DNA of 64,000 nucleotides from Anomaloglossus baeobatrachus. Lineage: Eukaryota > Chordata > Amphibia > Anura > Aromobatidae. Within the stretch, counting starts at the first letter, position 1; every line of letters starts with the position of its first letter. Below, one piece after another: positions 27,701 through 42,700 of this stretch. Location: assembly GCF_048569485.1 (NCBI RefSeq), contig NW_027442061.1, positions 186,001 through 250,000 of the forward strand, in the 5' to 3' direction. Below the pieces are notes generated by a model, which searched no databases, was not told where the DNA came from, and saw nothing but the letters and a program-made list of their open reading frames with translations. The position numbers were made by a program, and so were the translations under genes.

Positions 27701-30700
27701 ATCCAGCTTTCTCAGTATCCTGAATGGCAGATCTTAAAGGGATGTAATCACGGCATAACTAGTCACATCTGCTCTTCAGCGCTCCAGCAAGGTTCTGTGG
27801 GAGCTGTGATGGCGGCCATGACCCAGCTTCACCACAATACTGAACGGCAGCACATCTGCCTCGACGTGCGGGAGCGATGGAGGGATCGGTGTTTAACTAG
27901 CATGGGTCAGAGACTATATTCAAAGCCATATAGATGGCCATCCGGTTGTCACACAACTTTCCCAGAGCCCTGAAAGACAGAGCAAAAGCAAAGTAGGCCA
28001 CATTAATGATCAGCCGGCTTTCCTAGGCCCCTGAATGGCAGATGCCGTGATAAAGAAGAAGAGGAGTCCCTGCCTGACCCCTGCAGGTTGTGTAATGGCA
28101 CTCAGCTTTCCAAGGAACAGATGAGAAGTATAAAAGGAGCGACGGGGACAGGATAGGACAGAGCAGCGCAGTGCAGAAGGGGTTAAACGGAGCGGTAGAG
28201 GGACAGGCTCCACACTAGTGACGGGGTCCTGCTCCTCACACCCCTTTACCTTTGGAGGAGGGGTCTCTGGCTCCATTTTCACCCAGGGCCCCCTGTCTGG
28301 CCGAGCCGAGGGTATAAGCAGCGCCTCTGGGGAGGGGTCGGAGCTCTGACGGACTACCTGGCTCCGGGAGGCGGGAGGCATCATCGCGGCGGCGGCGGGC
28401 TGACGGCTGATGATGGGCGCCGGCGGAGGGTCCTGGAGGGAATTGGGCCGGGGGGTGGGTTTCAGGGCCCCGCGGGCCTGTGGAGTGACGGCGCTGCGGA
28501 GCAACTGAGGGACGGATGAAGACATGAATGAAAGGCGAAGATACCGGCGGCATAAACCGTATGCAATCTATTACTCCCTGTTATCAGCCAAACCTGAAGA
28601 GCCGAGAAATTCCTGAACTCTCAGGATATAAACTCAGATGTTACTGGCCCTTTAAGGATGCATCCAGCTTCAGATCCCTGAAGAAGTGCTACCCTATCAC
28701 CATGCTTTACACTGCATTACAGCTTCATCACATCTTATCTGATGGTGGAAGGTGTGAATCTGTGTAGACTGGGGTCCGGGCGGGGGTCTGGGCGGGGGTC
28801 AAGTGTTCCTTTGATTCCTTAATCATTCCCTGGTGTGATCAGCATTTGTTAATTTTCCTTAAGCTGAGCACCCACAATCCCCCTCACCTCCTCCTCTAGT
28901 CTGCCCTATATATCTGGGGCTGTCCTAAGGGGTGCACGTGTGTGGGGTGCTGCATGCGTGACCTCTTATGCTAAGTGCTGGGCAGTTATTACAATGGAAG
29001 TTATTACAATGGCAGTTATTACAATGGCAGTTATTACAATGGCAGTTATTACAATGGCAGTTATTACAATGGCAGTTGGGCAGGAGGCAGCAGGTAAACT
29101 AATCATTGACACCCTCTTTTTCCACCATGACCATTATTTCTATCCTCACCATCCTATGTGCTTTTACTGCCCACTATCACCGCCCTGTCCCCCTCCATCA
29201 CCACTCATCCACATCAGCCCCTCTCTCCTCCCCTCTCCTATGTACAGCTCCCACTATCACCGCCCTGTCCCCCCTCCATCACCACTCCTCCACATCAGCC
29301 CCTCTCTCCTCCCCTCTCCTATGTACAGCTCCCACTATCACCGCCCTGTCCCCCTCCATCACCACTCATCCACATCAGTCCCTCTCTCCTCCCCTCTCCT
29401 ATGTACAGCTCCCACTATCACCGCCCTGTCCCCCATCCATCACCACTCATCCACATCAGCCCCTCGCTCCTCCCCTCTCCTATGTACAGCTCCCACTATC
29501 ACCGCCCCGTCCCCCCTCCATCACCACTCATCCACATCAGCCCCTCTCTCCTCCCCTCTCCTATGTACAGCTCCCACTATCACCGCCCTGTCCCCCCTCC
29601 ATCACCACTCATCCACATCAGCCCCTCGCTCCTCCCCTCTCCTATGTACAGCTCCCACTATCACCGCCCTGTCCCCCATCCATCACCACTCATCCACATC
29701 AGCCCCTCTCTCCTCCCCTCTCCTATGCACAGCTCCCACTATCACCGCCCTGTCCCCCTCCATCACCACTCATCCACATCAGCCCCTCTCTCCTCCCCTC
29801 TCCTATGTACAGCTCCCACTATCACCGCCCTGTCCCCCCTCCATCACCACTCATCCACATCAGCCCCTCGCTCCTCCCCTCTCCTATGTACAGCTCCCAC
29901 TATCACCGCCCTGTCCCCCATCCATCACCACTCATCCACATCAGCCCCTCTCTCCTCCCCTCTCCTATGTACAGCTCCCACTATCACCGCCCTGTCCCCC
30001 TCCATCACCACTCATCCACATCAGCCCCTCTCTCCTCCCCTCTCCTATGTACAGCTCCCACTATCACCGCCCTGTCCCCCTCCATCACCACTCATCCACA
30101 TCAGTCCCTCTCTCCTCCCCTCTCCTATGTACAGCTCCCACTATCACCGCCCTGTCCCCCCTCCATCACCACTCATCCACATCAGCCCCTCTCTCCTCCC
30201 CTCTCCTATGTACAGCTCCCACTATCACCGCCCTGTCCCCCCTCCATCACCACTCATCCACATCAGCCCCTCTCTCCTCCCCTCTCCTATGTACAGCTCC
30301 CATTATCACCGCCCTGTCCCCCCTCCATCACCACTCATCCACATCAGCCCCTCTCTCCTCCCCTCTCCTATGTACAGCTCCCACTATCACCGCCCTGTCC
30401 CCCCTCCATCACCACTCATCCACATCAGCCCCTCGCTCCTCCCCTCTCCTATGTACAGCTCCCACTATCACCGCCCTGTCCCCCATCCATCACCACTCAT
30501 CCACATCAGCCCCTCTCTCCTCCCCTCTCCTATGTACAGCTCCCACTATCACCGCCCTGTCCCCCTCCATCACCACTCAACCACATCAGTCCCTCTCTCC
30601 TCCCCTCTCCTATGTACAGCTCCCACTATCACCGCCCTGTCCCCCCTCCATCACCACTCATCCACATCAGCCCCTCTCTCCTCCCCTCTCCTATGTACAG

Positions 30701-33700
30701 CTCCCACTATCACCGCCCTGTCCCCCCTCCATCACCACTCATCCACATCAGCCCCTCTCTCCTCCCCTCTCCTATGTACAGCTCCCACTATCACCGCCCT
30801 GTCCCCCCTCCATCACCACTCATCCACATCAGCCCCTCTCTCCTCCCCTCTCCTATGCACAGCTCCCACTATCACCGCCCTGTCCCCCTCCATCACCACT
30901 CATCCACATCAGCCCCTCTCTCCTCCCCTCTCCTATGTACAGCTCCCACTATCACCGCCCTGTCCCCCCTCCATCACCACTCATCCACATCAGCCCCTCT
31001 CTCCTCCCCTCTCCTATGTACAGCTCCCACTATCACCACCCTGTCCCCCCCATCACCACTCATCCACATCAGCCTCTCTCTCCTCCCCTCTCCTATGTAC
31101 AGCTCCCACTATCACCGCCCCGCCCCCCCTCCATCACCACTCATCCACATCAGCCCCTCTCTCCTCCCCTCTCCTATGCACAGCTCCCACTATCACCGCC
31201 CTGTCCCCCCTCCATCACCACTCATCCACATCAGCCCCTCTCTCCTCCCCTCTCCTATGTACAGCTCCCACTATCACCGCCCTGTCCCCCTCCATCACCA
31301 CTCATCCACATCAGCCCCTCGCTCCTCCCCTCTCCTATGTACAGCTCCCACTATCACCGCCCTGTCCCCCCCATCACCACTCATCCACATCAGCCCCTCT
31401 CTCCTCTCCTCTCCTATGTACAGCTCCCACTATCACCGCCCTGTCCCCCTCCATCACCACTCATCCACATCAGCCCCTCTCTCCTCCCCTCTCCTATGTA
31501 CAGCTCCCACTATCACCACCGCCCTGTCCCCCTCCATCACCACTCATCCACATCAGCCCCTCTCTCCTCCCCTCTCCTATGTACAGCTCCCACTATCACC
31601 GTCCTGTGCCCCTCCATCCCCACTCATCCACATCAGTCCCTCTCTCCTCCCCTCTCCTATGTACAGCTCCCACTATCACCGCCCTGTCCCCCTCCATCAC
31701 CACTCATCCACATCAGCCCCTCGCTCCTCCCCTCTCCTATGTACAGCTCCCACTATCACCGCCCCGTCCCCCCTCCATCACCACTCATCCACATCAGCCC
31801 CTCGCTCCTCCCCTCTCCTATGTACAGCTCCCACTATCACCGCCCTGTCCCCCTCCATCACCATTCATCCACATCAGTCCCTCTCTCCTCCCCTCTCCTA
31901 TGTACAGCTCCCACTATCACCGCCCCGTCCCCCTCCATCACCACTCATCCACATCAGTCCCTCGCTCCTCCCCTCTCCTATGTACAGCTCCCACTATCAC
32001 CACCGCCCTGTCCCCCTCCATCACCACTCATCCACATCAGCCCCTCTCTCCTCCCCTCTCCTATGCACAGCTCCCACTATCACCGCCCTGTCCCCCTCCA
32101 TCACCATTCATCCACATCAGTCCCTCTCTCCTCCCCTCTCCTATGTACAGCTCCCACTATCACCGCCCTGTCCCCCTCCATCACCACTCATCCACATCAG
32201 TCCCTCTCTCCTCTGCTATGTACAGCTCCCACTATCACCGCCCTGTCCCCCTCCATCACCATTCATCCACATCAGTCCCTCTCTCCTCCCCTCTCCTATG
32301 TACAGCTCCCACTATCACCGCCCTGTCCCCCTCCATCACCACTCATCCACATCAGCCCCTCTCTCCTCCCCTCTCCTATGTACAGCTCCCACTATCACCG
32401 CCCTGTCCCCCTCCATCACCACTCATCCATATCAGTCCCTCTCTCCTCCCCTCTCCTATGTACAGCTCCCACTATCACCGCCCTGTCCCCCTCCATCACC
32501 ACTCATCCACATCAGCCCCTCTCTCCTCCCCTCTCCTATGTACAGCTCCCACTATCACCGCCCTGTCCCCCCTCCATCACCACTCATCCACATCAGCCCC
32601 TCTCTCCTCCCCTCTCCTATGTACAGCTCCCACTATCACCACCCCCCTGTCCCCCTCCATCACCACTCATCCACATCAGCCCCTCTCTCCTCCCCTCTCC
32701 TATGTACAGCTCCCACTATCACCGTCCTGTGCCCCATCCATCACCACTCATCCACATCAGCCCCTCTCTCCTCCCCTCTCCTATGTACAGCTCCCACTAT
32801 CACCGCCCTGTCCCCCTCCATCCCCACTCATCCACATCAGTCCCTCTCTCCTCCCCTCTCCTATGTACAGCTCCCACTATCACCGCCCTGTCCCCCTCCA
32901 TCACCACTCATCCACATCAGCCCCTCGCTCCTCCCCTCTCCTATGTACAGCTCCCACTATCACCGCCCCGTCCCCCCTCCATCACCACTCATCCACATCA
33001 GCCCCTCGCTCCTCCCCTCTCCTATGTACAGCTCCCACTATCACCGCCCTGTCCCCCTCCATCACCACTCATCCACATCAGCCCCTCGCTCCTCCCCTCT
33101 CCTATGTACAGCTCCCACATTCACCGCCCTGTCCCCCCTCCATCACCACTCATCCACATCAGCCCCTCGCTCCTCCCCTCTCCTATGTACAGCTCCCACT
33201 ATCACCGCCCTGTCCCCCTCCATCACCACTCATCCACATCAGCCCCTCTCTCCTCCCCTCTCCTATGTACAGCTCCCACTATCACCGCCCTGTCCCCCTC
33301 CATCACCACTCATCCACATCAGCCCCTCTCTCCTCTCCTCTCCTATGTACAGCTCCCACTATCACCGCCCTGTCCCCCTCCATCACCACTCATCCACATC
33401 AGCCCCTCTCTCCTCCCCTCTCCTATGTACAGCTCCCACTATCACCACCGCCCTGTCCCCCTCCATCACCACTCATCCACATCAGCCCCTCTCTCCTCCC
33501 CTCTCCTATGTACAGCTCCCACTATCACCGTCCTGTGCCCCTCCATCCCCACTCATCCACATCAGTCCCTCTCTCCTCCCCTCTCCTATGTACAGCTCCC
33601 ACTATCACCGCCCTGTCCCCCTCCATCACCACTCATCCACATCAGCCCCTCGCTCCTCCCCTCTCCTATGTACAGCTCCCACTATCACCGCCCCGTCCCC

Positions 33701-36700
33701 CCTCCATCACCACTCATCCACATCAGCCCCTCGCTCCTCCCCTCTCCTATGTACAGCTCCCACTATCACCGCCCTGTCCCCCTCCATCACCATTCATCCA
33801 CATCAGTCCCTCTCTCCTCCCCTCTCCTATGTACAGCTCCCACTATCACCGCCCTGTCCCCCTCCATCACCACTCATCCACATCAGTCCCTCGCTCCTCC
33901 CCTCTCCTATGTACAGCTCCCACTATCACCGCCCCGTCCCCCCTCCATCACCACTCATCCACATCAGCCCCTCTCTCCTCCCCTCTCCTATGTACAGCTC
34001 CCACTATCACCGCCCTGTCCCCCTCCATCACCACTCATCCACATCAGCCCCTCTCTCCTCCCCTCTCCTATGTACAGCTCCCACTATCACCGCCCTGTCC
34101 CCCTCCATCACCATTCATCCACATCAGTCCCTCTCTCCTCCCCTCTCCTATGTACAGCTCCCACTATCACCGCCCTGTCCCCCTCCATCACCACTCATCC
34201 ACATCAGTCCCTCTCTCCTCCCCTCTCCTATGTACAGCTCCCACTATCACCGCCCTGTCCCCCTCCATCACCATTCATCCACATCAGTCCCTCTCTCCTC
34301 CCCTCTCCTATGTACAGCTCCCACTATCACCGCCCTGTCCCCCTCCATCACCACTCATCCACATCAGTCCCTCTCTCCTCCCCTCTCCTATGTACAGCTC
34401 CCACTATCACCGCCCTGTTCCCCTCCATCACCACTCATCCACATCAGTCCCTCGCTCCTCCCCTCTCCTATGTACAGTTCCCACTATCACCGCCCTGTTC
34501 CCCTCCATCACCACTCATCCACATCAGCCCCTCTCTCCTCCCCTCTCCTATGTACAGCTCCCACTATCACCGCCCTGTCCCCCTCCATCACCACTCATCC
34601 ACATCAGCCCCTCTCTCCTCCCCTCTCCTATGTACAGCTCCCACTATCACCGCCCTGTCCCCCTCCATCACCACTCATCCACATCAGTCCCTCTCTCCTC
34701 CCCTCTCCTATGCACAGCTCCCCACTATCACCGCCCTGTCCCCCTCCATCACCACTCATCCACATCAGTCCCTCGCTCCTCCCCTCTCCTATGTACAGTT
34801 CCCACTATCACCGCCCTGTTCCCCTCCATCACCACTCATCCACATCAGCCCCTCTCTCCTCCCCTCTCCTATGTACAGCTCCCACTATCACCGCCCTGTC
34901 CCCCTCCATCACCACTCATCCACATCAGTCCCTCTCTCCTCCCCTCTCCTATGCACAGCTCCCACTATCACCGCCCTGTCCCCCTCCATCACCACTCATC
35001 CACATCAGCCCCTCGCTTCTCCCCTCCCCTATGCACAGCTCCCAGGCTCTTTTACCCTATCTGAATAATCTCCATCCATCATGCTCCTAAAATCATCTTC
35101 TCTTTCTCCTTCTACTCCTACTTTCAGGTGATATCTCTCCCAATCCCGATCCACCCCATGCTAACTTTACCCCCTCCCCCACCTCCCATAGAAACCCTGC
35201 TAACCTTACTAACATTAGTTGTACACCCTCACTTCCCTCTCTTAATTGTGCTCTCTGGAATCCACAGTCCGTATGTAACACGGTGGTCTACACTCTCACG
35301 GTGGTCTACACTTTACCCATTCACCAAGACCTGGAAACAGACATGGTGGTGGAGTAGGCTTACTCCTGTCCCCACAGTGCACTTTTCAGGTCATCCCCCC
35401 AGCTCCATCAGTCTCATTCCCATCCTTTGAGGTTCACACCATCAGGCTCTGCCATCCCCTCTCCCTCAGAGTAGCTGTCATATACCGTCCACCAGGCTCA
35501 CCCACCCAGTTCCTTGACCACTTTTCAGCCTGGCTGCCACACTTCATGTCCTCAGAGTTACCAACCCTCATCCTAGGAGCCTTCAACATCCCCATGACCA
35601 GCCCCTCCTCCCCATCTGCATCCCAGCCTCTATCTCTAACCATGTCCCTTGGCCTCTCACAGCTCTCATCCTCTGAGACACATGAAGATGGTAACACCCA
35701 TGACCTGGTCTTTATCCGCCTCTGCTCAATCTCTCACTTTGACAACTCACCTCTTCCCCTCTCTGACCACAACATCCTCTCCTTCAAGCTCACAAATCCT
35801 CGTCCGCCCCAGTACACCCCCACCTATCACACATTCAGAAGCCTACAGGCCATCGATTCCCAGACCCTCTACACTCATCACTGTCCCCTATCTCCTCACT
35901 TTCATGTCCTAATCTGGCTGTAAAGCACTACAATGACACACTCAGAATCACCCTGGACCAAGTAGCACCCCTCACCCTCAGAACCTCCAAACACTGAGTA
36001 AAACAGCCTTGGTTCACATCCCAAACTCGATTTCTCCAGCGATGCTTTAGGAGTGCTGAACGCCTATGGAGGAGATCCCGCACACCAGAAAACTTCATCC
36101 ACTACAAGTTCATGTTAAGGACCTACAACTCTTCCCTTCACCTCGCCAAACAGACCTACCTCACCACCCTTATCTCCTCACTAGCCAACAATCCAAAAAA
36201 GCTCTTCGACACCTTTCACTCCCTCCTCAGTCCCAAAGTACAGACCCCCATCACAGACCTTCATGCTGATGACCTGGCCTCGTATTTCACAGAGAAAATA
36301 GAAAACATCCGCCGAGATCAGCTCCCAGTCACCGAGCTTTGTGAATCCCATCCCTCCCCACATCCCATCCAGCTCACTTTCCACATTTGACCCAGTCACA
36401 GAGGAGGAAGTCTCCAGGCTTCTCTCTTCTTCTCGTCCTACCACTTGCCCTACTGATCCCTTCCCCTCACACCTACTCCAATCTCTCTCTCCGGTTGTCA
36501 CTACTCACCTAACTAAAATCTTCAATCTCTCTCTTCTGGTATCTTCCCCTGTTCCCTCAAACACTATCATTATTCCATTATTAAAAAAACCTTCCCTTGA
36601 TCCATCCTGCACAAGCAACTACAGACCAGTCTACAATCTCCCCCTCATCTCCAGACTCTTGGAGCGCCTGGTTTACTCTCGTCTCATCCGCTACCTTTCC

Positions 36701-39700
36701 ACTCACTCTCTTCTAGATCCTTTACAGTCTGGCTTCCGCCCTTTACACTCAACAGAAACTGCCCTTGTCAAAGTGACCAATGACCTATTGACAGCACAAC
36801 ATAACGGTGACCACTCTCTGCTTATTCTTCTTGACCTCTCTGCAGCCTTCGACACTGTTGACCACCATCTCCTTCTCTCTATGCTCCATTCTATCGGCTA
36901 AAGGACACTGTGCTCTCCTGGTTCTCCTCCTATCTCTCTGGCCGCTCAGTGTATCATTTGCTGGCTCCACATCTTTTCCTCTTCCTCTCACTGTTGGGGT
37001 CCCTCAAGGTTCAGTCCTCGGCCCTCTTCTGTTCTCCCTCTACACTGCCCCAATTGGAATGACCATCAGCAGATTTGGCTTCCAGTACCATCTTTATGCT
37101 GATGACACACCACTATACACCTCATCCCCTGAGCGCATATCATGTCTGCTCTCTATCTGAAACTTAACCTTTCCAACACTGAACTTCTTTTCCCTCCATC
37201 TCCCAACCTTCCTAAACCTGACATCTCCCTCTCTGTGTGTGGCACCATGATAAGTCCTAGGCCGCAGCCCGCTGTCTGGGGGTTATACTTGACACTGATC
37301 TCTCCTTCACCTCCCACATACAATCTCTTGCCCGCTCCTGCCGCTTGCACCTCAAGAACATCTCTAGAATCCGCCCCTTGCTCACAATGGAAACGACAAA
37401 AACCCTCACCGTGGCCCTGACCCACTCTCGCCTTGGCTACTGTAACTCTCTATTAATTGGTCTCCCCCTAACTAGACTCTCCCCTCTACAGTCCATCCTT
37501 AATGCAGCAGCCAGGGTCACCTATCTGGCCAACCGCTACTCGGATGCCTCTGCACTATGCCAGTCATTGCACTGGCTGCCCATATATCACAGGATCCAAT
37601 TCAAACTGCTTGTTCTCACCCACAAAGCTCTCCACAGTGCGGCACCCCCTACATCTCCACCCTCCTCTCTATCACCACAAAGCTCTCCACAGTGCGGCAC
37701 CCCCTACATCTCCACCCTCCTCTCTGTCTATCACCACAAAGCTCTCCACAGTGCAGCACCCCCTACATCTCCACCCTCCTCTCTATCACCACAAAGCTCT
37801 CCACAGTGCGGCACCCCCTACATCTCCACCCTCCTCTCCATCACCACAAAGCTCTCCACAGTGCGGCACCCCCTACATCTCCACCCTCCTCTCCATCACC
37901 ACAAAGCTCTCCACAGTGCAGCACCCCCCTACATCTCCACCCTCCTCTCTGTCTATCACCACAAAGCTCTCCACAGTGCAGCACCCCCCTACATCTCCAC
38001 CCTCCTCTCTGTCTATCACCACAAAGCTCTCCACAGTGCAGCACCCCCTACATCTCCACCCTCCTCTCTATCACCACAAAGCTCTCCACAGTGCGGCACC
38101 CCCTACATCTCCACCCTCCTCTCCATCACCACAAAGCTCTCCACAGTGCGGCACCCCCTACATCTCCACCCTCCTCTCTATCACCACAAAGCTCTCCACA
38201 GTGCAGCACCCCCTACATCTCCACCCTCCTCTCTATCACCACAAAGCTCTCCACAGTGCAGCACCCCCTACATCTCCACCCTCCTCTCTGTCTATCACCA
38301 CAAAGCTCTCCACAGTGCAGCACCCCCTACATCTCCACCCTCCTCTCTGTCTATCACCACAAAGCTCTCCACAGTGCAGCACCCCCTACATCTCCACCCT
38401 CCTCTCTATCACCACAAAGCTCTCCACAGTGCAGCACCCCCTACATCTCCACCCTCCTCTCTGTCTATCACCACAAAGCTCTCCACAGTGCAGCACCCCC
38501 CTACATCTCCACCCTCCTCTCTGTCTATCACCACAGAGCTCTCCACAGTGCAGCACCCCCTACATCTCCACCCTCCTCTCCATCACCACAAAGCTCTCCA
38601 CAGTGCGGCACCCCCTACATCTCCACCCTCCTCTCTATCACCACAAAGCTCTCCACAGTGCAGCACCCCCTACATCTCCACCCTCCTCTCTATCACCACA
38701 AAGCTCTCCACAGTGCAGCACCCCCTACATCTCCACCCTCCTCTCTGTCTATCACCACAAAGCTCTCCACAGTGCAGCACCCCCTACATCTCCACCCTCC
38801 TCTCTGTCTATCACCACAAAGCTCTCCACAGTGCGGCACCCCCTACATCTCCACCCTCCTCTCTATCACCACAAAGCTCTCCACAGTGCAGCACCCCCTA
38901 CATCTCCACCCTCCTCTCTGTCTATCACCACAAAGCTCTCCACAGTGCAGCACCCCCTACATCTCCACCCTCCTCTCTATCACCACAAAGCTCTCCACAG
39001 TGCAGCACCCCCTACATCTCCACCCTCCTCTCTATCACCACAAAGCTCTCCACAGTGCAGCACCCCCTACATCTCCACCCTCCTCTCTATCACCACAAAG
39101 CTCTCCACAGTGCAGCACCCCCTACATCTCCACCCTCCTCTCTATCACCACAATGCTCTCCACAGTGCAGCACCCCCTACATCTCCACCCTCCTCTCTAT
39201 CACCACAAAGCTCTCCACAGTGCAGCACCCCCTACATCTCCACCCTCCTCTCTATCACCACAATGCTCTCCACAGTGCAGCACCCCCTACATCTCCACCC
39301 TCCTCTCTATCACCACAAAGCTCTCCACAGTGCAGCACCCCCTACATCTCCACCCTCCTCTCTATCACCACAAAGCTCTCCACAGTGCGGCACCCCCTAC
39401 ATCTCCACCCTCCTCTCTATCACCACAAAGCTCTCCACAGTGCAGCACCCCCTACATCTCCACCCTCCTCTCTATCACCACAAAGCTCTCCACAGTGCGG
39501 CACCCCCTACATCTCCACCCTCCTCTCTATCACCACAAAGCTCTCCACAGTGCAGCACCCCCCTACATCTCCACCCTCCTCTCTATCACCACAAAGCTCT
39601 CCACAGTGCAGCACCCCCTACATCTCCACCCTCCTCTCTGTCTATCACCACAAAGCTCTCCACAGTGCAGCACCCCCTACATCTCCACCCTCCTCTCTGT

Positions 39701-42700
39701 CTATCACCACAAAGCTCTCCACAGTGCAGCACCCCCTACATCTCCACCCCCATCTCTGTCTATCACCACAAAGCTCTCCACAGTGCGGCATCCCCCTACA
39801 TCTCCACCCTCCTCTCTGTCTATCACCACAAAGCTCTCCACAGTGCAGCACCCCCTACATCTCCACCCTCCTCTCTATCACCACAAAGCTCTCCACAGTG
39901 CAGCACCCCCTACATCTCCACCCTCCTCTCTGTCTATCACCACAAAGCTCTCCACAGTGCAGCACCCCCTACATCTCCACCCTCCTCTCTATCACCACAA
40001 AGCTCTCCACAGTGCAGCACCCCCTACATCTCCACCCTCCTCTCTATCACCACAAAGCTCTCCACAATGCAGCACCCCCTACATCTCCACCCTCCTCTCT
40101 ATCACCACAAAGCTCTCCACAGTGCAGCACCCCCTACATCTCCACCCACCTCTCTATCTATCACCACAAAGCTCTCCACAGTGCAGCACCCCCCTACATC
40201 TCCACCCTCCTCTCTATCACCACAAAGCTCTCCACAGTGCAGCACCCCCTACATCTCCACCCTCCTCTCTATCACCACAAAGCTCTCCACAGTGCAGCAC
40301 CCCCTACATCTCCACCCCCATCTCTGTCTATCACCACAAAGCTCTCCACAGTGCAGCACCCTCTACATCTCCACCCTCCTCTCTATCACCACAAAGCTCT
40401 CCACAGTGCAGCACCCCCCTACATCTCCACCCCCATCTCTGTCTATCACCACAAAGCTCTCCACAGTGCAGCACCCCCTACATCTCCACCCCCATCTCTG
40501 TCTATCACCACAAAACTCTCCACAGTGCAGCACCCCCTACATCTCCACCCTCATCTCTGTCTATCACCACAAAGCTCTCCACAGTGCAGCACCCCCTACA
40601 TCTCCACCCTCCTCTCTATCACCACAAATCTCTCCACAGTGCGGCACCCCCTACATCTCCACCCTCCTCTCTATCACCACAGAGCTCTCCACAGTGCGGC
40701 ACCCCCTACATCTCCACCCTCCTCTCTATCACCACAAAGCTCTTCACAGTGCGGCACCCCCCTACATCTCCACCCTCCTCTCTATCACCACAGAACTCTC
40801 CACAGTGCGGCACCCCCTACATCTCCACCCTCCTCTCTATCACCACAAAGCTCTCCACAGTGCGGCACCCCCTACATCTCCACCCTCCTCTCTATCACCA
40901 CAAAGCTATCCACAGTGCAGCACCCCCTACATCTCCACCCTCCTCTCCATCACCACAAAGCTCTCCACAGTGCAGCACCCCCTACATCTTCACCCTCCTC
41001 ACTATCACCACAAAGCTCTCCACAGTGCAGCACCCCCTACATCTCCACCTTCCTCTCTATCACCACAGAGCTCTCCACAGTGCGGCACCCCCTACATCTC
41101 CACCCTCCTCTCTATCACCACAAAGCTCTCCACAGTGCGGCACCCCCTACATCTCCACCCTCCTCTCTATCACCACAAAGCTCTCCACAGTGCAGCACCC
41201 CCTACATCTCCACCCTCCTCTCTATCACCACAAAGCTCTCCACAGTGCAACACCCCCTACATCTCCACCCTCCTCTCTATCACCACAAAGCTCTCCACAG
41301 TGCGGCACCCCCTACATCTCCACCCTCCTCTCTATCACCACAAAGCTCTCCACAGTGCAACACCCCCTACATCTCCACCCTCCTCTCTATCACCACAAAG
41401 CTCTCCACAGTGCGGCACCCCCTACATCTCCACCCTCCTCTCTATCACCACAAAGCTCTCCACAGTGCAGCACCCCCTACATCTCCACCCTCCTCTCTGT
41501 CTATCACCACAAAGCTCTCCACAGTGCAGCACCCCCTACATCTCCACCCTCCTCTCTGTCTATCACCACAAAGCTCTCCACAGTGCAGCACCCCCTACAT
41601 CTCCACCCTCCTCTCTATCACCACAAAGCTCTCCACAGTGCAGCACCCCCTACATCTCCACCCTCCTCTCTGTCTATCACCACAAAGCTCTCCACAGTGC
41701 AGCACCCCCTACATCTCCACCCTCCTCTCTATCACCACAAAGCTCTCCACAGTGCAGCACCCCCTACATTTCCACCCTCCTTTCTGTCTATCACCACAAA
41801 GCTCTCCACAGTGCGCCCCCCTACATCTTCACCCTCCTCACTATCACCACAAAGCTCTCCACAGTGCAGCACCCCCTACATCTCCACCCTCCTCTCTATC
41901 ACCACAGAGCTCTCCACAGTGCGGCACCCCCTACATCTCCACCCTCCTCTCTATCACCACAAAGCTCTCCACAGTGCAGCACCCCCTACATCTCCACCCT
42001 CCTCTCTATCACCACAAAGCTCTCCACAGTGCAGCACCCCCTACATCTCCACCCTCCTCTCTATCACCACAAAGCTCTCCACAGTGCAGCACCCCCTACA
42101 TCTCCACCCTCCTCTCTATCACCACAAAGCTCTCCACAGTGCAGCACCCCCTACATCTCCACCCTCCTCTCTATCACCACAAAGCTCTTCACAGTGCGGC
42201 ACCCCCCTACATCTCCACCCTCCTCTCTATCACCACAGAGCTCTCCACAGTGCGGCACCCCCTACATCTCCACCCTCATCTCTGTCCATCACCACAAAGC
42301 TCTCCACAGTGCAGCACCCCCTACATCTCCACCCTCCTCTCTATCACCACAGAGCTCTCCACAGTGCGGCACCCCCTACATCTCCACCCTCCTCTCTGTC
42401 TATCACCACAAAGCTCTCCACAGTGCGGCACCCCCTACATCTCCACCCTCCTCTCTGTCCATCAACACAAAGCTCTCCACAGTGCAGCACCCCCCTACAT
42501 CTCCACCCTCCTCTCTGTCTATCACCACAAAGCTCTCCACAGTGCAGCACCCCCTACATCTCCACCCTCCTCTCTGTCTATCACCACAAAGCTCTCCACA
42601 GTGCGGCACCCCCTACATCTCCACCCTCCTCTCTGTCTATCACCACAAAGCTCTCCACAGTGCAGCACCCCCTACATCTCCACCCTCCTCTCTATCACCA

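Noticed and set aside
28940-35090. Three overlapping plus-strand frames of about 2,000 codons as a Ser/Pro/His-rich protein
   Set aside because: All three frames are equally open because the 80-bp unit has no forward stops. This is a property of the array and not evidence of coding.
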